Source: Oscillospiraceae bacterium
Lineage (GTDB): Bacteria; Bacillota; Clostridia; Oscillospirales; Ruminococcaceae
NCBI GenBank assembly: GCA_029098085.1
Contig: JAQXNQ010000402.1
Location: forward strand, 1-12,767
Direction: 5' to 3'
DNA length: 12,767 nt
Shown here: positions 1 through 6,123 of the stretch, piece by piece
How the letters are laid out: each line of letters opens with the position of its first letter
Numbering within the stretch: the first letter of the stretch is position 1
Made by a program: the position numbers and the translations under genes
Notes under the pieces: model-generated
The model's input: only the letters and a program-made list of their open reading frames with translations
The model's database searches: none
Told to the model about the DNA's origin: nothing

Positions 1-435
1 CTTGTCCCACCAGTATTTCTCATCCCAAATGAACCGGATGGGGGTGGGTTTATGCCCATCCGTAAGGCAGGCCCAGAGGGGTGCGCCGTCACCGCTCCAG
101 CCGGTGCCGAAATCCGAGTACAGATCCTGATGGATGTCCAGCAGGACATAGATGCCCGCCCCCGCAAGAAGATCCATGGCCGCCGCCACACTGTCCAGAT
201 AGGGCTCGTTGTACTGCCCCGGCTGCGGCTCGGCCATGCCCCAGGTGAAGCCCAGCCGGATCAGGTTCACCCCCCGCTCCTGCAGCTTTTCCAAAAGCTC
301 ATCGGTAAACTCGGTGGGAAACCGCTCCTCGCCGGTGACAAAGGGCCGCTTGTCCACCATATTGACGCCGCTGAACATCCGCTCCCGGCCAAGTTCATCG
401 ACAAATTTTCCGTTTTTTACATAGATCCGGTTCAT
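1..435 (-). CDS. Glycoside hydrolase family 5, endoglycosylceramidase-like (N-terminal part, runs off the window)
   Basis: Reading the minus strand from the ATG at 435 gives 145 codons, open to base 1, so the C-terminal part lies outside the window. The start is supported by an AAGGAGA ribosome site about 8 nt upstream. The protein opens with a short beta-strand segment (MNRIYVKNGKFVDELGRERM), then FSGVNMVDK near residue 21, NLIRLGFTWGMAEPQPG near residue 50, and VLLDIHQDLYS followed by GDGAPLWA near residues 92-112. These are the early strands of a GH5/clan A TIM barrel. The HQDxYS...GDGAPxWA pair is typical of the endoglycosylceramidase-like branch of GH5, which cleaves glycan from lipid or other beta-glycoside aglycones. 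The two catalytic glutamates would lie beyond the edge, so activity cannot be judged. No signal peptide is visible, suggesting an intracellular enzyme. The exact substrate is inference; a general beta-glycosidase is possible. Confidence 0.82.
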   Translation of the reverse strand, partial: MNRIYVKNGKFVDELGRERMFSGVNMVDKRPFVTGEERFPTEFTDELLEKLQERGVNLIRLGFTWGMAEPQPGQYNEPYLDSVAAAMDLLAGAGIYVLLDIHQDLYSDFGTGWSGDGAPLWACLTDGHKPTPIRFIWDEKYWWDK

Positions 436-479
436 GAGCATTCTCCTTTCCTTTTGACCGCTGGTCTCGCCAAACCTTA

Positions 480-557
480 CGCCTCGTTCAGCCATAGCAG
501 CATGTCGCTCTCACCCCGGTTAGCAAAGGCGCCGTAGGGAATCAGAAGGAGGACAGC
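480..557 (-). pseudogene. Possible C-terminal remnant of a GH127 (DUF1680) glycoside hydrolase
   Basis: On the minus strand, in one frame ending at the TAA at 479-477, the translation reads AVLLLIPYGAFANRGESDML then LWLNEA. The pattern IPYxAxANRGxxxMxxWL resembles the extreme C-terminus of GH127 beta-L-arabinofuranosidases. Upstream of about 560 the same frame (KGRIIRRIFPKAGISQKDC) no longer looks like that family. There is no plausible start codon with a ribosome site, and a promoter sits in what should be coding sequence. I read this as the surviving tail of a gene whose body was deleted. Its stop is about 42 nt ahead of the GH5 start, as in an ancestral operon of the two hydrolases. The family assignment rests on motif memory over ~26 residues and could be coincidental. 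Confidence 0.45.
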
Positions 558-633
558 AGACTTCAGGCAATCCTTTTGGCTTATCCCTGCTTTTGGGAAA
601 ATGCGCCTGATTATCCGCCCCTTTTGCATTTTC

Positions 634-662
634 ATTGTATAACAGCGCAAAAAGAAAAGCAA
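634..662 (-). promoter_or_regulatory. Candidate sigma-A promoter for the GH5 gene
   Basis: On the minus strand a -35 TTGCTT (662-657) and a -10 TACAAT (639-634) are separated by 17 nt. Transcription would begin near 627, giving a leader of about 190 nt to the GH5 start. The -35 matches the consensus only at TTG, but the -10 matches 5 of 6. It lies downstream of the DUF1015 terminator, so the GH5 gene would be transcribed on its own. Confidence 0.5.
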
Positions 663-707
663 GATAAAAGTGCCGCTGCGAAAAGCCGCGCAGGAAAACG
701 GGTAAAC

Positions 708-739
708 AAAAGGCCCTCCGCTGCCGGAAGGCCTTTTTT
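708..739 (-). terminator. Intrinsic terminator of the DUF1015 gene
   Basis: AAAAGGCC (708-715) pairs with GGCCTTTT (730-737), extended by CTCC/GGAA including one wobble, with a six-base loop. On the minus strand the hairpin is followed by TTTTGTTT. It begins 15 nt past the stop of the DUF1015 gene. A T6 run on the plus side could make it bidirectional, but no plus-strand gene enters it. Confidence 0.85.
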
Positions 740-753
740 CATCAGGATACCGC

Positions 754-2028
754 TCAGATCCTTCTGCACTCCAGATAGTACCGCTTGTCCCAGGCCTCGC
801 CCATGGAGAAGGTTTTGCGGGGCAGAGCGCCGTCCAGCGCCACGGTACGGAACAGGTCATTCTTATCCATGGCGGGCAGCAGGATGCCGGCAGCTCCCTG
901 CTCCGTCAGCTGCCGCAGGGCTTCCTCGCCGTGGATGTAGTCCACGGTTCCGCCGTGCTTTGCGACGTACTCATCCAGGAATTTCTGCACGCTGCCCACG
1001 GTCAGGGTGTGGGCGGGCTTTTCAATATAGACGCTCTTTTCCTTTTCATCCAGCAGAAGGGTGAAGCACTGCCTGCCGGCGGCGCCCTTTTTGCCCCTGG
1101 GCTGGGTACCGGCCCAGGCGGTCAGCTCCTTCAGGAAGGTCTTGTGATCCACATCAAAGACCGCCCGATGGATGGGCTCAAAGTGCAGCGAGGGATCGTG
1201 CAGATTGCACAGCTCCACCAGCGCCCAGCGGGCGGGATGGCAGGCGATTTCCTCTTCGGTCAGGCCGGACTTGATCTCCTCCCAGCAGGCCTTGGCCGCC
1301 GCCAGGGAGTGGTTGCCGTCTCCCACCGCGTACAGAATCGGCGACTTGTGGGCGGTGCCCAGCCGCTGGTTGAAGGCCTTGCTGTCTCCCAGCTTTTTCA
1401 GGGCGGCGCTGACGCTTTCGTAGTAACGGTGATCCGCCTGCCAGCCGGTCAGATGGCCGCCGCCCAACATCAGATCAAAATCGTAGCAGAGAGGCATCTC
1501 GTCCTTGCGTCCGGCAAAGGGCTCCACCACGGTCCCCTCCGGATCGTCGATCAGCAGCATCACATGGGGCATTTCCAGAGCGGCGCCCTGCCGGATCTTC
1601 ACCCGGGGCGGAATCCGGTCCAGCACGGTGCCCTCGGTGGCCCGTGCCAGGCTGCGGCTGCCCTTTTTGTAGTCGTAGCACTCCAGATCCAGCACACCCA
1701 TCAGGCCCTTCCGCACCGAGCCGTCCGCCAGAGTGCGCTCCAGATAGATGTAGCTCTGGGGGTAGCTGTCGAACAGCCCCGCGTCCAGATACCACCGGGT
1801 CGTCTGGTGGATGGAGCGAACCTTTTCTTCAAAATCCACTTTGCCCAGCATCGCCTCGGGGAAAATCATATGGTAGGCGCTGGGATTGCCCTCGGCCAGC
1901 TCAGCCACCTGCTTCCAGTAGTCCGGCTGAGAGGTGAACTGGTCGCAGGCCACCACGCTGAACCGGGGCCGCAGGCCTTCCTTGGGAACCAGAATATCTC
2001 CGGGATAAAAACCAACTTCTTTTTTCAT
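754..2028 (-). CDS. DUF1015 family protein
   Basis: A 424-residue protein, the usual size for the DUF1015 family (COG4198), covering the family end to end. Recognisable blocks are FSVVACDQFTSQPDYW (residues 23-38), AYHMIFPE (51-58), RATEGTVLDRIPPRVKIR (129-146), PHVMLLIDDP (154-163) and the hallmark VGDGNHSLAAAK (235-246). The ATG at 2028 has an AAAGGA ribosome site about 10 nt upstream. The protein is soluble with no signal peptide or membrane segment. The biochemical role of this family is poorly defined. In Firmicutes it is often found near serine-biosynthesis genes, and a link to serine metabolism has been proposed, but no such neighbours are present here. The gene is monocistronic: its own promoter and leader lie upstream and its terminator lies 15 nt past the stop. 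Confidence 0.9.
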   Translation of the reverse strand: MKKEVGFYPGDILVPKEGLRPRFSVVACDQFTSQPDYWKQVAELAEGNPSAYHMIFPEAMLGKVDFEEKVRSIHQTTRWYLDAGLFDSYPQSYIYLERTLADGSVRKGLMGVLDLECYDYKKGSRSLARATEGTVLDRIPPRVKIRQGAALEMPHVMLLIDDPEGTVVEPFAGRKDEMPLCYDFDLMLGGGHLTGWQADHRYYESVSAALKKLGDSKAFNQRLGTAHKSPILYAVGDGNHSLAAAKACWEEIKSGLTEEEIACHPARWALVELCNLHDPSLHFEPIHRAVFDVDHKTFLKELTAWAGTQPRGKKGAAGRQCFTLLLDEKEKSVYIEKPAHTLTVGSVQKFLDEYVAKHGGTVDYIHGEEALRQLTEQGAAGILLPAMDKNDLFRTVALDGALPRKTFSMGEAWDKRYYLECRRI

Positions 2029-2056
2029 ATCGAAAACGTCCTTTCTTTATGGTCAG

Positions 2057-2126
2057 GCGGCAAGCGCCGGGTGCTGCCGCTTTTCCTCTCAAAAAACAGC
2101 CGGCATTTCACACCGTTTTCCGCCGG
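2057..2126 (-). promoter_or_regulatory. Structured 5' leader of the DUF1015 gene
   Basis: The leader from the predicted start near 2172 to the ATG is ~145 nt and holds two hairpins on the minus strand. The first pairs CCGGC (2126-2122) with GCCGG (2104-2100) around a 17-nt loop. It is followed after CTG by T6 (2096-2091), so it resembles a weak intrinsic terminator. The second pairs 2080-2073 with 2064-2057 (GCGGCAGC with GCTGCCGC, one bulged A) and ends ~12 nt before the ribosome site. I do not recognise a known riboswitch class. A role in attenuation is inference. Confidence 0.35.
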
Positions 2127-2178
2127 ATTTCGATTTGTTTTTACACAAAGTTCGCCTGCTCTTTTCTGAGATACAAGC

Positions 2179-2207
2179 AGTATAGCATATTCTTCTGAAT
2201 TTTGCAA
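2179..2207 (-). promoter_or_regulatory. Extended -10 sigma-A promoter for the DUF1015 gene
   Basis: On the minus strand a -35 TTGCAA (2207-2202) and a -10 TATACT (2184-2179) are 17 nt apart. The -10 is preceded by TATGC, which is the Gram-positive TRTGN extension. The -35 hexamer is a palindrome and could also serve a weak plus-strand promoter (TTGCAA, 17 nt, GACAAT at 2225-2230) for the small divergent gene at 2322. That second use is weakly supported. Confidence 0.75.
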
Positions 2208-2285
2208 ATCCTCCTGATGAAACAGACAATCGCTCCGGATATTTTTGCCGCAGCGGAGATTTTCTTCCCGGCAGGGCAGACTAAG

Positions 2286-2307
2286 TCCGGCGGACTTTTC
2301 CGCCGGA
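2286..2307 (+). repeat. Perfect 9-bp inverted repeat just ahead of a ribosome site
   Basis: TCCGGCGGA (2286-2294) and TCCGCCGGA (2299-2307) are exact reverse complements around a CTTT loop. A shorter overlapping hairpin, AAGTCC/GGACTT (2283-2288 with 2292-2297), would exclude it. The repeat ends one base before the AAAGGAAG ribosome site of the small ORF at 2322, so either hairpin could affect its translation. There is no T-run, so it is not a terminator. Confidence 0.6.
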
Positions 2308-2321
2308 AAGGAAGCCAGTTC

Positions 2322-2546
2322 ATGGACAAGAATCCCCATTCCAAAGATCTCCGGGGCGAGCTCTATCCCGAAGGGCTGCAGGGAAACAGCACGCCCATCG
2401 ACCCCCATGTTCCGGTAACGCCGCTGTACACCACCCATCCGCTGACCGATTACCGATACAGCTTCCGAAACGGCCGCCAGGTCTTCCGGATCGACGACCG
2501 GGAGGTAGAGCAGCTGCGGGATTTCTCCATGGAAAATAAAAAATAG
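2322..2546 (+). CDS. Small hypothetical protein (74 aa)
   Basis: I do not recognise this protein. The ATG at 2322 has a good ribosome site (AAAGGAAG, ~8 nt upstream). The frame is open further upstream to an ATG at 2202, but that stretch covers a hairpin and the divergent promoter and has no ribosome site, so the shorter start is preferred. The 74 residues are polar and charged, with a proline-rich middle (STPIDPHVPVTPLYTTHPLT, residues 23-42), a compact FRNGRQVFRIDDREVEQL stretch (48-65) and the end MENKK. No membrane segment, signal peptide or cysteine is present, so it is likely a small cytosolic protein. It ends only 20 nt before the -35 of the T-box promoter. Whether it is expressed is not proven by the sequence. 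Confidence 0.6.
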   Translation: MDKNPHSKDLRGELYPEGLQGNSTPIDPHVPVTPLYTTHPLTDYRYSFRNGRQVFRIDDREVEQLRDFSMENKK

Positions 2547-2566
2547 CAATCCTGCCGCTGTCGCCG

Positions 2567-2595
2567 TTGACAACAGGCCTTCTCTGTGGTATAGT
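2567..2595 (+). promoter_or_regulatory. Strong sigma-A promoter of the T-box/metG operon
   Basis: A perfect -35 TTGACA (2567-2572), a 17-nt spacer and a -10 TATAGT (2590-2595), preceded by TGTGG (a TRTGN extension). This is the best promoter in the window. Transcription would begin near 2602, just ahead of the T-box leader. Confidence 0.9.
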
Positions 2596-2602
2596 GAAAG
2601 AA

Positions 2603-2898
2603 AATATGGTTTCAGCATAAACGCAGTGAAGGAAAGAGTATCCCCGCGCTCTGAGCGCAGAGAGTTTCCGGTTGGTGAAAGGAAACGGAGGGGCAGGGGT
2701 GAAGATGGTTCCGGAGCGGCGCGCTCAAGGCCCCGTGTGGGTTCAGGGCGCGACGGGTTCGCCTGTTACAGCGAAGCGGTATACCTGCCCTGGCAGCGTA
2801 CCGGCTAAGGTCTGCTTTGTGAGAAGCAGACGAACTGAAGTGGTACCACGGAGCAGTCGCCCCGTCTTCAGCCTCCCGGCGGAAGATGGGGCGTTTTT
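2603..2898 (+). promoter_or_regulatory. T-box riboswitch, methionine specificity
   Basis: This leader senses uncharged tRNA and lets transcription continue when charged tRNA is scarce. Stem I carries AAGGAAAGAGTA (2629-2640), AGAGAG (2659-2664) and the apical GGTTGGTGAAA loop closed by GTTTCC/GGAAAC (2664-2669 with 2681-2686). On the 3' side of stem I, an ATG at 2705-2707 in GAAGATGG is the likely specifier codon. Stem III is GTCTGCTT/AAGCAGAC (2810-2817 with 2824-2831). The antiterminator is CTGAAG/CTTCAG (2835-2840 with 2866-2871) and ACGG/CCGT (2848-2851 with 2862-2865), with the 7-nt bulge TGGTACC at 2841-2847. TGGT would pair with ACCA, so it expects a tRNA with discriminator A, as in elongator tRNA-Met. 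The competing terminator is listed separately. Methionine specificity fits metG downstream; the specifier placement was made by eye. Confidence 0.93.
2859..2898 (+). terminator. T-box regulatory terminator
   Basis: GCCCCGTCTTC (2859-2869) pairs with GAAGATGGGGC (2882-2892), 11 pairs with one G-U, followed by GTTTTT. Its 5' arm overlaps the 3' arm of the antiterminator, so the two structures are mutually exclusive. This is the off state when tRNA-Met is charged. Confidence 0.9.
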
Positions 2899-2925
2899 GT
2901 ATGGAACCTGCAAAGGAGGATTCCC

Positions 2926-3444
2926 ATGACAGAACTGGTGCATTTTCAGCTGCTCGAGCTCCCCGCCTGCCGCCTTGTGGGCAAGGAGCTGCGGATCCCC
3001 CAAAAAACCGAAGAAAATCCCATTCCCGCCTTCTGGAGCCGGTGCTTTGCCGAGGATATCTTCACGCCGCTGGAGCAGATGAAGGACAGCCTGTTTCCCG
3101 AAGCGCTCTTTGACGCTCCGGACGCCTATCTGGACTGGATGGGCGATATGGAGCCGGACGGCAGCTGGCGCTGCCTGGTGGGGATGGTCATGAAGCCGGA
3201 CGCCGTCCCGCCGAAGGGCTATGCTTACCGGGATCTGCCCGCCTGCATCCTGGCCCTGGGGCAGGTAAAGGGAACCGAGCCGGAAATCTACACCGACTCC
3301 GAAGGGCTGATCATGCCCCGTGTCCGGGAGACGGGCCGTCTGCCGGGCAGCTTCATGATGGAGGTCTACGCCTGCCCCCGCTTCACCACACCCGATCCTG
3401 CCGACGGCACGGTCATTCTGGACTGCTATCTGCAGCTGAAATAA
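2926..3444 (+). CDS. GyrI-like / effector-binding domain protein
   Basis: A 172-residue protein made of one GyrI-like (AraC effector-binding, SOUL-fold) domain with no DNA-binding part. The pattern matches the standalone Firmicutes group: an N-terminal FQLLELPACRLVGKE strand, PAFWSRCF (residues ~34-41), a central WRCLVGMVMKP, GYAYRDLPACILALGQVKG, and a C-terminal MEVYACPRFTTPDP...VILDCYLQL. Members of this fold bind small, often cationic, molecules, and some inhibit gyrase or hydrolyse small substrates. The ligand here is unknown. The ATG at 2926 has an excellent ribosome site (AAAGGAGGA, ~5 nt). It is the first gene behind the methionine T-box and lies 36 nt ahead of metG, so it should be transcribed with metG and induced by methionine starvation. 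Confidence 0.85.
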   Translation: MTELVHFQLLELPACRLVGKELRIPQKTEENPIPAFWSRCFAEDIFTPLEQMKDSLFPEALFDAPDAYLDWMGDMEPDGSWRCLVGMVMKPDAVPPKGYAYRDLPACILALGQVKGTEPEIYTDSEGLIMPRVRETGRLPGSFMMEVYACPRFTTPDPADGTVILDCYLQLK

Positions 3445-3480
3445 AATCTGACGGAAAAATTCCGGGAAAGGACATTCCAT

Positions 3481-5466
3481 ATGGACAAGAAAACCTTCTA
3501 CATTACCACCGCCATTGCCTACGCCTCCGGCAAGCCCCACATCGGCAACACCTACGAGATCGTGCTGACCGACGCCATCGCCCGGCTCAAGAGAATGCAG
3601 GGCTATGATGTCTTCTTCTGCACCGGCACCGATGAGCACGGCCAGAAGATTGAGGAAAAAGCCGCTGCCGCCGGCATCACCCCCAAGGAGTATGTGGATC
3701 GGGTATCCGGCCAGATCCGCGGCATCTGGGACATCATGAACACCAGCTACACCCACTTCATCCGCACCACCGACGATTACCACGAAAAGGCCGTCCAGAA
3801 GATCTTCAAGCGGATGTATGAAAAGGGTGACATCTATAAGAGCGAGTACAGCGGCATGTACTGCACCCCCTGCGAATCCTTCTGGACCGAGAGCCAGCTG
3901 AAGGACGGCTGCTGTCCCGACTGCGGACGCCCCGTCCATCCCGCCAAGGAGGAAGCCTATTTCTTCCGTATGAGCAAATACCAGGACCGGCTGATGAAGC
4001 ACATCGAGGAGCATCCCGACTTCATCGTCCCCGAATCCCGCAAAAAGGAAATGATCAACAACTTCCTGAAGCCCGGCCTGCAGGATCTCTGCGTCTCCCG
4101 CACCTCCTTCAAATGGGGCATTCCGGTGGATTTTGACGACCGCCATGTGGTCTATGTCTGGCTGGACGCCCTGAACAACTACATCACCGCCCTGGGCTAC
4201 GATCCCGACGGCTGCGGCGAAAACTTCGGCAAATACTGGCCCGCCGATGTGCACATTATCGGCAAGGACATTCTCCGGTTCCACACCATCTACTGGCCCA
4301 TCTTCCTGATGAGCATGGATCTGCCCCTGCCCAAGCAGGTGTTCGGCCATCCCTGGATGCTGTTTGCCGCAGACAAGATGAGCAAGTCCAAGGGCAACGT
4401 GATCTACGCGGATGATATGGTGCATCTGTTCGGCGTGGACGCGGTCCGCTACTACATGCTCTCCGCCATGCCCTACGCCCAGGACGGCAGCATCACCTAC
4501 GAGACCTTCATCACCAAGTACAACGCCGAGCTGGCCAACACTCTGGGCAATCTGGTCAACCGCACCGTCGCCATGGCCAACAAGTATTTCGGCGGAGAAA
4601 TCAGCGCCGCCGCCATCGAAAACGAGCTGGATGAGGATCTGAAGGCTACTGCTCTGCAGACCGCCGCCGGCGTCCTTTCCTCCATGGAGGAATACCGCAC
4701 CGCCGACGCCCTGCAGAAGATCATCGCACTGGCCCAGCGCTCCAACAAATACATTGACGAAACCACGCCCTGGGCGCTGGCCAAGGACGAGGCCAGCCTG
4801 CCCCGGCTCAAGACGGTGCTCTCCAACCTGATGGAAGCCATCCGCTTCATCAGCGTGCTGCTCTGCCCCTTCCTGCCTGACACCAGCGCCTCCATTCTGG
4901 AGCAGATCAACGCCGCGGAGCAGAATACGCTGGAGTCTCTGGACAGCTTCGGCGCCGCTCCGGCCCGCAAGGTCGGCGAGGCCAAGGTGCTCTTCGCCCG
5001 CATCGACGAGGCCAAGATGATGGCCCGGATCCAGAAGGAGATTGTCGAGCCCCAGATTGCCTCCGCCAAGGCAGAGGAGGCTGCCAAGGAAGCAGCTGCC
5101 GCCCCCGCTGCCGAGACGAAAGAAGAGACTGAGGGCCTCGCCCAGATCACCATTGACGATTTCGGCAAGGTGGCCCTGCGGGTGGGCAAAATCGTCGCCT
5201 GTGAAAAACTGAAGAAGTCCAAGAAGCTTTTGAAGATTCAGCTGGAGGACGGCGCCGGCACCCGGCAGATCCTCTCCGGCATCTCTCAGTGGTACGCCCC
5301 CGAGGATCTGATCGGCAGAAAGGTGCTCTTCGTAGCCAATCTGAAGCCCGCCAAGCTGGCTGGTGAGATGAGCGAAGGCATGATCCTGGCCGCCGACTGC
5401 TCCGAGACCGATGTGAAAGTCATGTTCGTGGACGACGCCATCCCTGTGGGCGCTGTGGTCCGCTGA
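3481..5466 (+). CDS. metG: Methionyl-tRNA synthetase
   Basis: Charges tRNA-Met (elongator and initiator) with methionine in an ATP-dependent cytosolic reaction. At 661 residues it has the long bacterial form. The class I catalytic domain has HIGN (residues 20-23) and KMSKS (299-303). The connective insert has two zinc knuckles, CTPC (128-131) and CPDC (145-148). VYVWLDALNNY (224-234) is also typical. A helical anticodon-binding domain covers roughly 380-520. A low-complexity Ala/Glu linker (about 535-555) leads to a C-terminal tRNA-binding OB fold starting FGKVALRVGKIV (561), with RQILSGISQWY and LKPAKLAGEMSEGMILAA. The last domain is the EMAPII/Trbp111 type that dimerises the enzyme and strengthens tRNA binding. 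The ATG at 3481 follows GGGAAAGGA. The gene is second in the T-box operon and is followed by a strong terminator. Confidence 0.98.
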   Translation: MDKKTFYITTAIAYASGKPHIGNTYEIVLTDAIARLKRMQGYDVFFCTGTDEHGQKIEEKAAAAGITPKEYVDRVSGQIRGIWDIMNTSYTHFIRTTDDYHEKAVQKIFKRMYEKGDIYKSEYSGMYCTPCESFWTESQLKDGCCPDCGRPVHPAKEEAYFFRMSKYQDRLMKHIEEHPDFIVPESRKKEMINNFLKPGLQDLCVSRTSFKWGIPVDFDDRHVVYVWLDALNNYITALGYDPDGCGENFGKYWPADVHIIGKDILRFHTIYWPIFLMSMDLPLPKQVFGHPWMLFAADKMSKSKGNVIYADDMVHLFGVDAVRYYMLSAMPYAQDGSITYETFITKYNAELANTLGNLVNRTVAMANKYFGGEISAAAIENELDEDLKATALQTAAGVLSSMEEYRTADALQKIIALAQRSNKYIDETTPWALAKDEASLPRLKTVLSNLMEAIRFISVLLCPFLPDTSASILEQINAAEQNTLESLDSFGAAPARKVGEAKVLFARIDEAKMMARIQKEIVEPQIASAKAEEAAKEAAAAPAAETKEETEGLAQITIDDFGKVALRVGKIVACEKLKKSKKLLKIQLEDGAGTRQILSGISQWYAPEDLIGRKVLFVANLKPAKLAGEMSEGMILAADCSETDVKVMFVDDAIPVGAVVR

Positions 5467-5482
5467 TTCCCGCCGCACACCG

Positions 5483-5511
5483 CATCCCGGGAGCTTCTCC
5501 CGGGATGTTTT
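5483..5511 (+). terminator. Intrinsic terminator after metG
   Basis: CATCCCGGGAG (5483-5493) and CTCCCGGGATG (5497-5507) form a perfect 11-bp stem with a CTT loop, followed by TTTT. It begins 16 nt past the metG stop and ends 39 nt before the next start codon. The T-run is short, so read-through into the GNAT gene is possible. Confidence 0.85.
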
Positions 5512-5549
5512 CATCTATTCAACGTTTCAAAACGAAAGAAGGGTTATCG

Positions 5550-6113
5550 ATGCTGATTCCAAACGGAAGCCGCGTTCTGGAAACGCCCCGCCTGCTCCTC
5601 CGGCCCTTTGCGGAGACGGACGGTGAAGCCATGTACCGGAACTGGACCAGTGATCCCGAGGTTGCCCGCTATGTGACCTGGAATGTCCATCAGTCTCCCG
5701 ACGAAAGCCGGGCTCTCTGTCGGATGTGGGAAGAAGAGGCCAAAAATCCGCTGAAATTCCGCTGGGCCATGGTGCTGAAGGAGACCGGCGAGCCGGTGGG
5801 CTCCATCGATGTGGTCAGCTTAAACGAAGAATGGGCAGAGGGAGAAATCGGCTATGTCAGCAGCCGCAGCGGCTGGGGCAAGGGACTGATGACCGAAGCG
5901 TACAAAGCGGTCATGGCTTATCTGTTTGACCAGTGCGGCTTTGAGACTCTGCTGGCCCGGCATGACATCCGCAATCCCGCCTCGGGACGGGTCATGGAAA
6001 AGTGCGGCATGTCCTATACCCATGACGAGGAATTCTGCGGAAAAAACGACTATGTGGGCATCGTCAGCTGCTACCGCATCACAAAGTCCCGGTGGCAGGC
6101 GCTGCAGCCCTGA
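5550..6113 (+). CDS. GNAT family N-acetyltransferase, RimJ/RimL type
   Basis: Transfers acetyl from acetyl-CoA to an amine, probably on a protein N-terminus or a small molecule; the substrate cannot be read from the sequence. The 187 residues show the RimJ/RimL (Acetyltransf_3) pattern: ETPRLLLRPF (residues 11-20), VGSIDVVSLN (83-92), EGEIGYVSSRSGWGKGLMTEA (97-117) with the acetyl-CoA pyrophosphate loop RSGWGKG (106-112), and SGRVMEKCGM (145-154). The frame is open upstream to an ATG at 5505, but that ATG lies inside the metG terminator. The ATG at 5550 has AGAAGGG six bases upstream and is the better start. No promoter is evident in the 38 nt after the terminator. The stop overlaps the ribosome site of tatD, so the two genes are translated from one transcript. 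Confidence 0.9.
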   Translation: MLIPNGSRVLETPRLLLRPFAETDGEAMYRNWTSDPEVARYVTWNVHQSPDESRALCRMWEEEAKNPLKFRWAMVLKETGEPVGSIDVVSLNEEWAEGEIGYVSSRSGWGKGLMTEAYKAVMAYLFDQCGFETLLARHDIRNPASGRVMEKCGMSYTHDEEFCGKNDYVGIVSCYRITKSRWQALQP

Positions 6114-6123
6114 AAGGAGAACT

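Noticed and set aside
2029..2160. A cobalamin-riboswitch-like core (GGAAAACGGTGTGAAATGCCGG) in the DUF1015 leader
   Set aside because: Only a short stretch resembles the core. The other conserved elements and peripheral helices are absent, and the downstream gene has no known B12 connection.
931..2169. A 412-codon plus-strand open frame opposite the DUF1015 gene
   Set aside because: DUF1015 signatures are clear on the minus strand. The plus frame has Gln/His/Gly-rich antisense composition and runs through the minus-strand promoter leader.
2025..2618. A 197-codon minus-strand open frame covering the intergenic region and small ORF
   Set aside because: It runs through the DUF1015 promoter and leader and has no ribosome site or recognisable domain.
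2743..5514. A 923-codon open frame on the minus strand opposite the T-box leader and metG
   Set aside because: It mirrors metG, whose GC-rich third positions avoid stops in this antisense frame. The translation is rich in Gly, His, Gln, Val, Leu and Asp with no domain pattern, and it crosses the T-box. metG is unmistakable on the plus strand.
5505..5549. An upstream in-frame start extending the GNAT protein by 15 residues
   Set aside because: The ATG lies within the metG terminator hairpin and has no ribosome site. The start at 5550 has one and begins the conserved region.
5926..6123. An N-terminal extension of TatD overlapping the GNAT gene
   Set aside because: The extra residues are the GNAT coding sequence in another frame. 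The ATG at 6124 has a strong ribosome site and matches the family start.
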